Part shown: positions 49,001-60,639 of the stretch, piece after piece
Layout: every line of letters begins with the position of its first letter
Numbering within the stretch: the stretch's first letter is position 1
NCBI GenBank assembly: GCA_020091685.1
Contig: CM034606.1
Span: 17,934,695 to 17,998,694 of the forward strand
Direction: 5' to 3'
Source: Lutjanus erythropterus
Lineage: Eukaryota; Chordata; Actinopteri; Lutjaniformes; Lutjanidae
DNA length: 64,000 bases
Notes under the pieces: model-generated
What the model was told of the DNA's origin: nothing
The model's database searches: none
Seen by the model: only the letters and a program-made list of their open reading frames with translations
Translations under genes and position numbers: made by a program

Positions 49001-51822
49001 CCCCTTCCAAGTGTGGAGGAGAACCTATGGTGGCCTTGAAACTCACAGGTGCACATAATATTATATTCCATTTCTGCCAATAAATCCCTGTAAATCTTAC
49101 ATATTGGACCTTTAAATCTAATGGGTCAAAATATATGATGTACAATTATGTCTTTCCAAGTTGTGTAATTCACTGTCCCACTTCAGACAGAACTGTTAAT
49201 ATACAGAGCGAGAGTAGAAATAGATTGTTTCACTGACTGACTTGTTTAGTTACCCACAGTGGCTTTGTCACAGTGCAAGGTTTTCAGAAGCAAAGAACAG
49301 TCTATTTTCTCCTCCAATCCCATTAAAGGATTTACAAAGAGTGTGAAGAGGCAAAGTTCAGGACGGCACGATACTGTGTACACTCAAGTATTCTGTAAGA
49401 CATTGGTTCCCAAGCTGGGGTCCAGGACTCTCTCAGGGGGGTTGCAACAGTCACAGGGGGGTCTGCAAGGCTTTGTCTGCTCTGAGGTTGTCGAAATTAG
49501 ATTTGGATATGTCAGCAAAAATTATAATTTATACAAACTTCTGAATACAAAAGTATTTAAAATGATGCATTTTATTTTGTCCTCAGCCGGCTCCTTAGTC
49601 GTCCACACCTCTGTGAGCGCAAATCACTTATTCTTTTGGTGTGTGTGCAGGCTGGGGTGGACTCAGCTTTTCTCCAGGGAAAAAAAGGCTGCTATAAGAT
49701 ATCATTAAAAAACGTTTGACACAGTTTCCAAATGGCTTTGACCAAACAGTAAAGTCTGCACTAAGATAAAAGTGTTCTAAATCTCTCTCCTCTGCTTATT
49801 TTGGAAATCCAGGATTGTCATGTGACATCATATATCTCCTCTAATTCATCGCCACAGAGCTCAAAATCTGTACTGAGAGGTCCAAAAATAGCTTCTACCT
49901 ACATTTAATCGTACAAAGCAAGTGGTTTATTGGGAACAGATTCAACATGTCCTCACTGACATACATCTGTCTGTTTACTTTGCTGCTGCACATCAGAAGT
50001 TCGTGTTTTCTTTTGCTTTACTGTTCTAAATGTTTCCAAATCCAGGTCTTTTGGTCCACTAAGGCATGCTGATAGAGATGTGATTTAAAAAAAACACATT
50101 TTTGTGATGTATGAGGCACTAAATTTGTACAAAATGTAGGTGATCTTTAGGACTCTATCTCAGGCATGACTCTGTGTTATAATCACTGACGGGGAACAGT
50201 GATTTTTTTTCTCAGAGGTTAGACTGGAAATCTAATAAAAATCGAGTTCAGAGAAAATACTAGCAAATCCTTTGGGGGACTACAGTGCTTAGGTGCAATA
50301 AACAGAACCAAGTTCAAATGAAAAACAAGTCTGCTGTCATATTTCTGTACAGCTTTCAGGCAGATGTGCTTCTGCTGTAGGTGGTTTTCACAGAGTAGTA
50401 CTGTAGTCTACATATAAAACACCAAGTTCAGACTCAGATCCAATATTTGTCATTTAATTAAACTATTTCTGTTATATAAGCATTTGTGGGGTTTTTTCAT
50501 GTTTTCATTCTCATTTGCTGGAACGTCACCACCTGATTTTCTCCTCCCATGTCTCACTACACAGGAACCAATGAATAGACACAGGAGATGCAGCTATTAC
50601 AGATTTATTTTTCTTTTCTTTTTTGTAATAACGAAAACTCTCCCCGATGCACAGACTTGCCATTCTTTGTGTGTAGAGATGTATTATTGTGGTTGAGATA
50701 TTCCAGATAGTTAGAGGAGTGTGAGGACTGGGCATAAAGGGAAAAAAATAAAGATTATTTTCAAATTTTAATTTGCATTTTGACAATGCGGTGGAAATGC
50801 TGAGAATACAGTTGAGTTTTCAGTATTTGTGCCAGGCATAGGAAAAAATAAATTTGGAGGAGGAAGGTGAAATACCATTTTAACTTTATTCTTGGTATTT
50901 AAACTTTATATATTTTTTTTAATGTTTTTTATACTTTAGATTTTCATCAGCTATGGTGGTTAAAAGTGAAGATAACAACTCCCATGATCCCATGCTACTT
51001 CACAGCCTCGTCAAACTAAGTCTTTTGTTTTTGTTGTAATGTAAGAGAGACCCCTAACTGCAGAATATACATATTGAGTATTTAAGCTACTTTTTTATAC
51101 TCACAAGTCAGCCCCTGATCCGTAGATAGAATACTTCACGTCACCCCAAGGTCCTGAGTCTGGGTCTGTTGCCTGTAAACAAACAGAAAAAAAACAATAT
51201 GTTATGAGTTTGGTTGTTGCACTCGCATAAATTAGGTCAGTTCAACACAACTTTCATGAGATTCTCGGGGTAATCTCCACTTCTTTTGTGATTTAGTGCA
51301 ATATGTGGCTCGGTAAGCTAAGGCATATCCCCCATTTCCTGGAATTATTTCAGGTCCAAGTCAGGCTTCTCTTTACTTTCTACGTCATACCTCTGATAAA
51401 CCTCATAATATTGATGTTAGACTTGTTTGTATCTCTTCAAAGCGAATGGGATAAGTAGAACTGTCTGTCTCATTGGACTCAGTAAACTGAATGAAACTGT
51501 GCTGGACTGGAACATGATGTTACAGAGGTCAGCTATAAAAAGAATGATTTTTGATGTCATAGGAACATCATCATCATCATGGGCGTCAGCTAATCTGTCT
51601 GTCTGCCGCTGCAGGGATGCCTGTTCGCTGTCTCTGTGTGTCCAAGGTCACTTGTTGGCTGTTCTTTTATCTGATTGAAATTGCCTGGGATCAAGGAAAT
51701 GAGCCTCTGTGGTGTTCACGCAAGGGCAGGATTTATTAGCGAGCCTCCCTGTTGCTCTGAGCCTCTGCAGGGCTGATATGAACTGACAAGGGCGAAGGAT
51801 GAGATAATCCAAAAAAACTGCC

Positions 51823-51883
<61 letters not shown>

Positions 51884-54800
51884 CATGTTATTTCTGCACA
51901 TATTTTTGTGCTGCAGTTGCATGTGCTTCTAAGCATTAGGGGGAAAAAAATCTGGGAATTTGGTGTTACACAACAAAATGAAAGTGATAGCCATCTGGCA
52001 GCTTACCTCGCCTAGCTTTTATCTACATGTTTTCACATATTATCCCAGCCCCCTCCGCCCAAAAAGTCTACATTTAAGGAATTACAGTAATGGCCTTCTT
52101 GGGCATTTTGTTCAAATCAGAATTCCTCTTTAGCTCAATGTGACGTACATCGGCGATGGCATGTATTTTTAGAGGGGATGAAGACTCTCTCACCGTGACG
52201 GACACCACATTGGAGCCACCGGGTGAGTTTTCTGGAATTCTGGCGATGTAGTAATCTGAGGAGAATTTGGGAGCATTGTCGTTAGTGTCCAAGAGATGAA
52301 TGACGATGTCTGCTGTGGCGCTGAATCTCTCTGGCGTGTCAATCTCAACTGCGAGCAGCTAAAGAGGAGAGAGATTGGAAATAAATCAGTGAAAAAGAGA
52401 AATATGCAATAGATGCAAGGAAAAGAAATTAGTCACACTTTATTTTGTTGTTCACTAGTAAGACATAACAAGCCATACTTTGTATCAAATTCGACAAAAA
52501 AATAGAAATAAAATGTTCTTTAATAGACAGTATTATATCCTTTATTAGACTATTATTACACTTTCTTAAAAGTTAATTAGGGACACATTACAACAGAACT
52601 GTACTGCAAACTAAAGTGAAACAATATATCTGTTACTTCCCCATTTAAAAATGTGTGTGTGAACCAGACCTACCAAGTAAAGGCCAAAATTATAAAGGCA
52701 GAGGAACATTTAGTCTATGGGTGACAGTGGGAAACAATACACTGTGCAATGTCTCTTAAATTACCCTCTAATAAAGCCTAGTAATGGTCTGAAAAAGGGA
52801 CTAATACTGTAGGGCGATTAGTTTAATTGTTGATTAATCTGTCCTCTATTTTTTTTTAATTAATTGATTAATTGTTTGGTTTATAACATGGCAGAAAGCC
52901 CAAGATGACATCCTCAACTGTCATGTCTTCCCCACTACCCAAATATATTCAGTTTACTGTTATAAAGAAGTAAAGAAACAAGAAAAAAAAAAAAAAAAGA
53001 AATCCCATTTAAGAAGCTGAAGTCAGGGAATTTCTTAACAAAATACTCAAAATGATGAATTGATTGAAATAGTTTGTGATTAATTTAATAAATTAATATA
53101 ATAAATAATTTAATAGATTAATCAATTAATTGTTGCAGCTCTATTATACTGTCTAATAAAGCGTATATTATTCTAGGTTTTGTCTAATTCTTGTCCACTT
53201 TATCTGCTGTGGTGAAAAGGGCGTAGCGAGTTAACCTTGTACGTGAGGAATTGGTGTTTCTCATAGTCCATGGCAGCAGAGTCTTCTACTAAAATTGTGA
53301 CTTGGGCCTCATTGAGAACGGTCTGAGGGACGACCCGCAGCATCCGTCCCGGTCCAATCAGTCTCAGATTGAATTTAGCATTTGCACCCTGCAAGAGCAC
53401 AACACACACCATCACATTATTCAGAGTGTCTCATTAGTGAAACATAACAGTTGTTACGTTATGCTTTCATGGACCTATTTATAGTAATCTGCATTTGTTA
53501 CAAACAGACATATAACATAATCCATGTAGTATATAGCCCATTCAATCAATATAAAAGCTTTGTATCCTTTCATTATTACTGTAATGTATGAGAAATCAAT
53601 AGGATATCAGTAGCAGCAGTAATATTCTTGGTGAAACATAATATCAGTGGACAGAGAGAACATGTCCTGATGTTGTAACAGTATTATCAGAGAATACATT
53701 TGGTGAACATCAGTCATTTGCACGAGGCTCATACAAGGAGCGGGAAACACACAGAGACTTGCATAAGCCAACAAATGGCGTAGTCAGGGAGTACCTTTTA
53801 ATTTGTATTGGCTTACTTTCTTTTTTTTTTTTGCAATTTTAAAGGGATTGTCTGTGATAATAGCAGGCTTAGAGACATTTCATGGAGAGACAGGCAGACA
53901 CCAGACACAATGTTGTGGAACAATGACTGCTGATTAAAGCAGTTTCTTGTTAGATAACAAAGTAATTTGTCAGAAAATGACGAATGATATTACATAACGG
54001 CCATCACTGTTCCTCTCTCCTGGCTAACTGAGGCAGCTTTCAATGCAATAATACTGTATCGGTGCCAAAAGATGACACCTGCTCAGTAAAACATCACTAA
54101 ATATAGCAACTGTGATTTTTTTTTTCTTTTTGACAATAATGTGTGTCCCCACCTGATCAGAGTCGTTGACAGTGATTTTGAGCCCTCGGAGTATCTCTCC
54201 CTCTGGTGGATGCTCATACATGGTCAACTCAAACATGTTCTGTGGGCCATTTTCTCCGTAGAACGTAGGTGGATTATTGTTCAGGTCCACCACGCGGATC
54301 ACCACCGTGGTCACAGAGTAGTCCATGGGTCTGCCCTCTGGACTTACTTCTGATGCCTGGACACAGGGGATAAAAAAATTATGCAGGCTGGCACACATTT
54401 GTCACATTTAGTCCTTAGATGAGCCTGTGGGACATTATATCTTTCACAAGATCAGTTGTATTTTGCAAATATCAGTTTAGACCCAGTAAATACGCACATG
54501 CTGTAAGTTCTGCTGCTAGGTTTCTCTTATACATTGGTAAAACAACAGCAAAACAGTCTGGCCCTTATTAAGAAACAGAATGTCTGTGCCCTGGTAGCTC
54601 AGTTGGCGAGTCCTCTGCAGCAGCCCTAGTTATATTCCAGCCTGCAGTAGAATGAGTTACAGTAACTTACCTTGACTTTAATGTTAAAGATTTCTCTCTT
54701 CAGATACATGGGGAGAGTCAGCAGGGTGATACAGCCGCTTGTTTTATTGATGTGAAAAACACCATCGTCACCTGGTGAGACAACAGACTCAGAACACTTT

Positions 54801-57800
54801 TGTTTTATTTCAAAAATCAGTCTACTCTTCTTTGATTTAGGTGCTTACCATCGTCAAAGGAATATCGGATTGGATTTGGGCTTCCTACATCACCATCTTT
54901 GGCTACAACGGTGAATATTTCAGATCCCTGTGAGTAAAGACAATCAGAAAGTTTTTGTTATTAAATCAAACAGGACTGATTATTAGTTGTGGGAGATAAG
55001 TCTTCATACTTCTCTAGTAATTGATACATGGCATATTTAAAGACCTTTTTAACAGTAACATAATCCAACTCAGTATTTTGTTGCATCACATTATCAAAAA
55101 AAGAACTGATGATACAGATTGAGATTCTGCAAAACACCTTATACAAAAATGAAGTAGGGATTTTAATTGAATCACGCTCCTCTGGCTGCTGCACAGCTGG
55201 TCAAAACATACTGATCTCCACTGAGTCATCAAAGACACATGAAAATGTCAGCGTGCTAATTATTCCCTTTCGGATGAAAGTCAGAATGTGTAATCTCTCT
55301 TGCAATGTGATACTGCAATGACATTTTGTGGCTGAAGAGATAATGTGGCTCTCACCTGCTGTGAGAAAAGCTGTGAAGAAGGCAGTATGGACATCGCTAT
55401 AAATGCCAGCAATTAAAGGTGTGTGATATGAGATAATGCAGCCTCTAGTTTTGGGATCTTTTGATGGTTCTTATTAGAACTAGAAATAAATTACATTCAC
55501 TATGTTCGGTTACTATGCCTTCCTATGCTGTAAAAATCAATGTGCCATCATAAATTATTAGAAAAGAAACATTAATAAATTATAAGAACTCTGTGCAATG
55601 AAGCAAGGGATCATGCCCTTAGATGTATCAGGAATTAATGGATGATGTTGAGGCCAGAAACGTCCACAGCCACAGAGGTTCTGGCCTCCACGTCCTCCAT
55701 TAATTCCTGAAAATGGACACCTTAAAGGGCATTATCCTGCTTATACCATGGTCACTTGCTAAAAAAATATATAAAGATGTTTAATTTATATTTTCATCTG
55801 TTTTGCAATCAAAATCCTAAATTTTTCATAAACTGACGTCAGAGGATTAGACTAATACCTACAACAATCACTATGATCCCATACAGGTCTTATGCAATAG
55901 AAATGTTGTTGAATGACACTATGTACAGTCAACAAACAGCAAATATAATTTGACAGTATGTTTCACAACATTAGCCAGCGGCCCAAATGAATATCAAGAT
56001 TTTTACAAACTATCATTTGTTTGTCAAAATCTTGATATTCATTTCACGCTGGCTGCAGCCTGAAGCAGCGAGCTGAATGGCGAATGGGATGTGAGACGAT
56101 CAACCATGTGATAACAATTATCAGTAAGTTCAAAGAGGCAGTGTACTTTTCTCAGCTGGTATGTTACAGCTGCCACACTGTGATGTCTTTTCAGTTTTTC
56201 ATTGTTGTTGTAATTATATGTAAGCTTTTTAAAGTGTTACTATAAATTGTAAACTGAGGCTTTGGCCGCATCCTTGTCGCTGTGGTCACTCATTCTAGCC
56301 CATCAAATTAAAACAGTGAACAAAGAGTTTCAATGGAACTACACTGTAAGTGCCCATTATCAGGAATTACACACTTTACAATTAAATATTCACCCACACA
56401 GTGGTATAATAGCTGCCACACAAACTCAGATCATGTTTATAGTTAAGCCAGAATGTCACTGAAGGATGCTTTCATACTCACCGGCACTGACACTTCATAG
56501 ACGTAGCCAAAATATGGCGTCCCGATAAAAGATGGTGGAGTGTCCTGTGCATCGATCACATTGATCGTCAGAGTAGCAGATGATGACATAAACTGCTCCT
56601 TGTCATTAAAATTACCTCCACCATCCTGGAACAAAAATAACATACAGTTTACATAAATCTACAGCACATTTCAAAAAAGACAAAACATAACATAAACAGG
56701 ATATTTTACATTTGTTTAATGTTTTTTTCTGTATAGTTCTGTTTTCTAATGTTTATAAAGTTTTATTTATACATATTTGAGTTTAAATGAAATTTTTAAG
56801 TAGATCAGGAGAATTTTACTTCCTGTGAAGACTTAACAAACATCTTAGTTTCCCACCAAATGCAGTACCTCACCTCACCTTTTACAGTAAAGCAAGGATC
56901 ATTGTCATATAAAGAATTTCTTTTGTTTTGATGAAGTACTTACTGTAAAGGTGCCCTGTGAAGGCTGTGCAAACAAACAAATTAATGTTTATATTCAGTG
57001 CTTCTTACCCAAATGAAGTGTGTGTGTATTTTGCGGCCTACCAAACATGCTGAGTATATTTCCTTTCCTATAAAACATTTGCAAAGCTGATTTCTTCAGT
57101 AATTTTTAAAACTGCATTGTTTACATTTGCGTAGGTTAGCAAAAGGTCTTTCTCTTCTCCAGCAACGCCACCACTAGCACTGGAGTTTTTGACCATTAGA
57201 ATTGAAACTGAAAGTGAATTATTGCATGACAGAAACACGATTGAGTTTTGATGCACCCATTACCTTTGCAATGACAGTGACAAAGTGTGTCTTTGTTTTC
57301 TCATAGTCCAGCATTTCTCCCGATTTGATGCGAAGGACACCACTGTGTCTGTCGATGGTAAACAAAGTGGATTGAGGATTCTGCAACAGAAAACAGGACA
57401 AAAGCGAGATTTTAAAAGCACACAGAGATTTGTATGAGGTCACATTTAGTAAAAGCCTGTCACTGAAACCTCTAAACCCCATTTTCCACTACTCACGTGA
57501 GATACCATGAAAAGTGGTCAGATGGCTGTATAAAAACACTCAGTGGCCACTTGAATTAGGCCACATCTTATATAGACTCTATCTCTTTGTCCATCTGGAT
57601 GTAAAGAGCCCATATGCTCCAGGACAGGGCAGGCAGGTGAAAGCTGCTGGTCCAGACCAGATGTGCACTGCCTCACTCGTCACTGTCACTCCAGGCCAGC
57701 TGTTCTTCGGTCCTAATAGTCCAAAGTGCAAACTAACATTCCCCACCACCCCTGGCCAAAGCAGCCCTCTAAGCCTCCAGTACCTGACACAAATGTAATT

Positions 57801-60619
57801 GTGATTTAATCCCCATTCTCATAAATACAGCCACCATATTCAGGCACAAATACACACATGAGCATTAGAGACTTTAACTGATGTTAACCTCGTTATCAGT
57901 ACATCTATACATTATTTATGTCAAATACAGATTAACATTAGAACTGGCCAGTTTCAGCAAGAGTTTCTTATAGGAGAGTTTGTCTGTGATTGTTTCTTAT
58001 TTATATGCTGTATTCATTTATTGCAGAGGTCTGAGTGTGTGGGATGTGAAGGAGCAGTGAGTGATACCTGCAGGTAGTAGGTGACTGAGCCACCTGAGCC
58101 CGTGTCTCTGTCCACAGCCTCAGCCTTGAAGATGCTGCTACCAGATGCAGTTGTCTAAAATGTACAACACGGAAAATAACATAGGTCACAACATGTAGGG
58201 CTGAAAAAGTAACGATTATTTAAAATGATCAGAATTTCTACAGTGTGCATGAAACAATGCAAACTCAAGGCCAAAAGAAGTGTGGGCCAAGAGTTATTTT
58301 GTCAATTCTGGCCCCACAAACCCTGCACCCCAGGGGCAACCATCCAACATTTGCCACAGCTGTAAAAGCAACTGAGCCATTATGTGACAGTCCACACATT
58401 CACTTAATCTGTGATTGTATAGTCGATGTCCAAGACAAATATGGGTACCATATTCAAACAAAAGTGTTACTACCATCCCCAGTCTCCCCTACATATTTAC
58501 ATTCACAGTAATATACTGTCTTTTTTATTTGATGTAAAGAGTTGGACACTTCTATTTTGATTCAAAATTAAAAGCTTCGTAAAGAAAATGCTCATTATTT
58601 AACTTACTTCCAGTACATCAATGATTCCTGGCATGTTTTGGAATTCAGGTTTTTCATCATTTGCATCCATTACAAATATTGTGACTCTTTCCACAACCTA
58701 AAATGAAGAAGAAGAAGAAGAAGAAGAAAAGAAAAATCACATGAATATATGCTCCAGTTTATTTTACTTTTGTTCTTTATAAGGGATGACATTAAATGGC
58801 ACAATCGCTCATTCAACTAGATGATGATACCTTGCTTTTCCCATCTGTGATGCTGACAAGAACGTCAATAGAGTCTTGTTTCTGAGCGGAGATGGAAAAA
58901 AAACATTACTATGAAGACAACCATGATAAGAAAATGATCATATGTTTAAATTTAAAGTCAAATTGATCATTTTTCTAACATATTGTCCTCTGAGGCATAT
59001 GTGCAGATTACCTCTCTGTCCAGCTGTTCCACCAGTGTGATGTTTCCAGAAACAGGGTCAACCCTGAAGTATTCTTTGGACCCTGGATCAAAGGAGAGGC
59101 CGTACCTCACCTCATGGCCTTCAGGGTCTGTGCCATTGAGACAATAGATCTGTGTACCTAAAACAAGACGTCATAATTGAGTGAAATTAGCCTCAACTGT
59201 TGACTGATTCAGACATATCTGGAAGGATGTAAATCTATCTTTCAGACAACAAATTTGTTTGTATATTCTTTTTCTGAATTTGACATTTAAGACTGGTTCA
59301 GAGGCAAAATTAAGCAGCTTCTGATGACCAATCAAGGAGGGTTGTCAACCCATTGTTTGGTTAACACTACCATCGTCAGCTGTATACTAAGTATATTGAC
59401 TGATAGAAGGTGTAGAGGGACAGCTGCACCATATTCACAGCCAGCAAACTGTCCCTCACATCAACAGGTGGCAGCAGCAGATGAGCATGTTAGTGTGCGT
59501 ATGTACATGATGCCACACAGCATCTGTTCATCCATCAAAGTCTATTTAACATCCTGGACTCTCAGATATTGGCAACAAAAACATGCCATTTTGTTGATTG
59601 GTTGCTCCACCAGCCTATTAGCTTTCCGCACTAAACATCCTGCATGTCAGAGGTCGATCTCACCGACAGCCGTGTCCTCTGAGAGGCTGAACAGTGCCAG
59701 GTTCCCGTTCTGGCTGTAGGGTCCATTGTCGTAGAAATAGGGTGCAAAGTCTGCTTGTGCTGCGGACAGAGACATAAAACCACCAGTGAATGCTTGAAAG
59801 TTTTACATAATTCAGCATTAAGTAAGACTATGTAACTCTAAAAGAAGAAACAGCACAATACTTCTTTTACACAATTGGACGTTGACTTCTTAATTCTTAA
59901 TTAGGTACACTAAAGGCTTTTGCTGCTACAGTATTAGCCTACTTGGTCTGGTATGAGGAGCAGCTTATGATGGCTAATGTTTGCTATTGTTAGCAAACTT
60001 AAGATAGATATTGCTGTTTAGTTCCTTATATGACTTCTTTCTTCATTTGCCATAGTTATGCTATGTTTTAGTATTTATTCTTATTAAAGTTACATAGTCT
60101 TCCTTTAAATACGTAACATAAACCAAGTTGTCTCTACAGCGCTTACGCCCCCTGCTTTCTCTGTAACCTGGGATTACAAGTGAGTTACGTCAACCTCTTA
60201 AGATACCTGTTCTATACATAGACCTGAGATTTCTGGTGGTATAAAGAATGCTCTTTTTTATTTATGATATCACAGATATCTGAATACTGTTATTTAAAAC
60301 TATATTACTTTTCAACTTTCAAGTCATAAATCAAATAAACCAATCACTATGATAGTCACACTGAGTAGAAACTCAGATGGACCTAAGAGAAACTAACCAG
60401 GTTAGACTTGATATGAATTGACTGAAAAACAGAATAGAATTTAATCAGAAACTGAGAAAATCATCAGCCAAAGTCTGTCAAATGCATCTAAACAACATCC
60501 ACAATCGGATTACAGCAACACGTCAGCTGTAAGCAGAGAATCAAGAAGTGAAACTTACCAAAGCAGGCATGCACAAACACAAAAACCAGTGGCAAATGTA
60601 ATATCTTTACATTCTTCAT
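46004..60619 (-). CDS. cdhr1: CDHR1, photoreceptor cadherin (protocadherin-21), 17 exons, long form
   Basis: Exons (minus): 60619-60559, 59759-59664, 59157-59012, 58881-58831, 58697-58608, 58154-58068, 57380-57264, 56625-56482, 54927-54849, 54771-54671, 54356-54153, 53388-53236, 52358-52194, 51172-51105, 48733-48505, 48423-48166, 46558-46004. They give 867 aa (human 859) with all phases consistent. CDHR1 sits at the base of the outer segment at nascent discs; loss causes cone-rod dystrophy in people. Signal peptide [20 protein letters not shown]; six cadherin repeats separated by DANDEKP (129), DAQDTPP (241), DLNNNPP (348), DTNDNAP (467) and DLNDHPP (571); TM about 704-729; cytosolic [13 protein letters not shown]; proline runs; QWTVPT and [12 protein letters not shown] near the end, motifs also in the human tail. 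An in-frame ATG six codons upstream (60635-60637) could add MTTSFR; the inner ATG gives the cleaner signal peptide. Donors of exons 11, 12 and 15 (GTGGGG, GTTAAC, GTATTT) are weak. Confidence 0.96.
46966..46971 (-). terminator. Poly(A) signal for the alternative short cdhr1 form
   Basis: TTTATT on the plus strand is AATAAA on the minus strand, about 205 nt behind the stop of the alternative last exon at 47174-47374 and before the distal last exon. It lets the proximal exon act as a true terminal exon. Confidence 0.45.
47174..47374 (-). CDS. cdhr1: Alternative last exon of cdhr1 (short form, own TM segment)
   Basis: An acceptor GTCATGTTTTCAG precedes an in-phase frame of 66 codons and a TAA. 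Spliced to exon 16 (phase 0) it would give a 749-aa protein. It encodes [17 protein letters not shown], a hydrophobic segment [20 protein letters not shown] plus VIYW, then a short basic tail [20 protein letters not shown] ending PVS. The TM topology (ectodomain, single TM, basic cytosolic side) parallels the distal exon with unrelated sequence and without the proline-rich tail. It sits between exon 16 and the distal exon, so the two are mutually exclusive ends chosen by splicing and polyadenylation. Expression is inferred. Confidence 0.65.
   Translation of the reverse strand: MKSRFVSYFLGLRKRPGAVFGICLTVVTFAISLTVFISTVIYWNSVKKSRIQSQGKIRKIIRRPVS
48940..49115 (-). mobile_element. Short copy of the TIR element family in cdhr1 intron 14
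   Basis: On the minus strand it begins TTAAAGGTCCAATATGTAAG, then TTTACAGGGATTTATTGGCA, then GAAATGGAATATAATATT, matching the start of the 16627 element. The other end carries a GTGACATCTAGGGGTGAGC block. Confidence 0.6.
51822..51882 (+). repeat. ATCT tetranucleotide microsatellite in cdhr1 intron 13
   Basis: About 15 perfect units. Confidence 0.97.
52796..53145 (+). repeat. AT-rich dispersed repeat, family B, copy 3, in cdhr1 intron 12
   Basis: It has the same block order as the 24.8 kb copy: ATTAATTGATTAATTG, TTGGTTTATAACATGGC, AATATATTCAGTTTACTGTT, AAAGAAACAAGAAAA. It ends ATTAATTGTTGCAGCTCTA. Confidence 0.6.
54590..54655 (+). repeat. tRNA-derived SINE-like fragment in cdhr1 intron 10
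   Basis: CCCTGGTAGCTCAGTTGGCG resembles a pol III A box, followed about 35 bp later by a decayed B-box-like AGTTATATTCCAGCCTG. The string resembles the head of a common teleost SINE. It is too degraded for a functional tRNA. Confidence 0.4.
55601..55742. mobile_element. Imperfect hairpin element in cdhr1 intron 8
   Basis: AAGCAAGGGATCATGCCCTT..., CAGGAATTAATGGA and GAGGCCAGAA on the left pair with TTCTGGCCTC, TCCATTAATTCCTG and AAGGGCATTATCCTGCTT on the right. Arms are about 58 bp around a loop of under 20 bp. Confidence 0.6.
55973..56054. mobile_element. Near-perfect hairpin element in cdhr1 intron 8
   Basis: AGCCAGCG(gccc)AAATGAATATCAAG... is followed, after an 8-base loop, by the inverse ...CTTGATATTCATTT(ca)CGCTGGCT. 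Arms are about 36 bp. It could form a strong stem and looks like a palindromic MITE remnant. Confidence 0.65.
58705..58728 (+). repeat. GAA microsatellite abutting cdhr1 exon 5 acceptor
   Basis: About eight GAA units. On the coding (minus) strand it is a CTT run ending 7 bases before the exon 5 acceptor, so it forms most of the polypyrimidine tract. Confidence 0.9.
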
Positions 60620-60639
60620 CCTAAAGGAGGTGGTCATGA

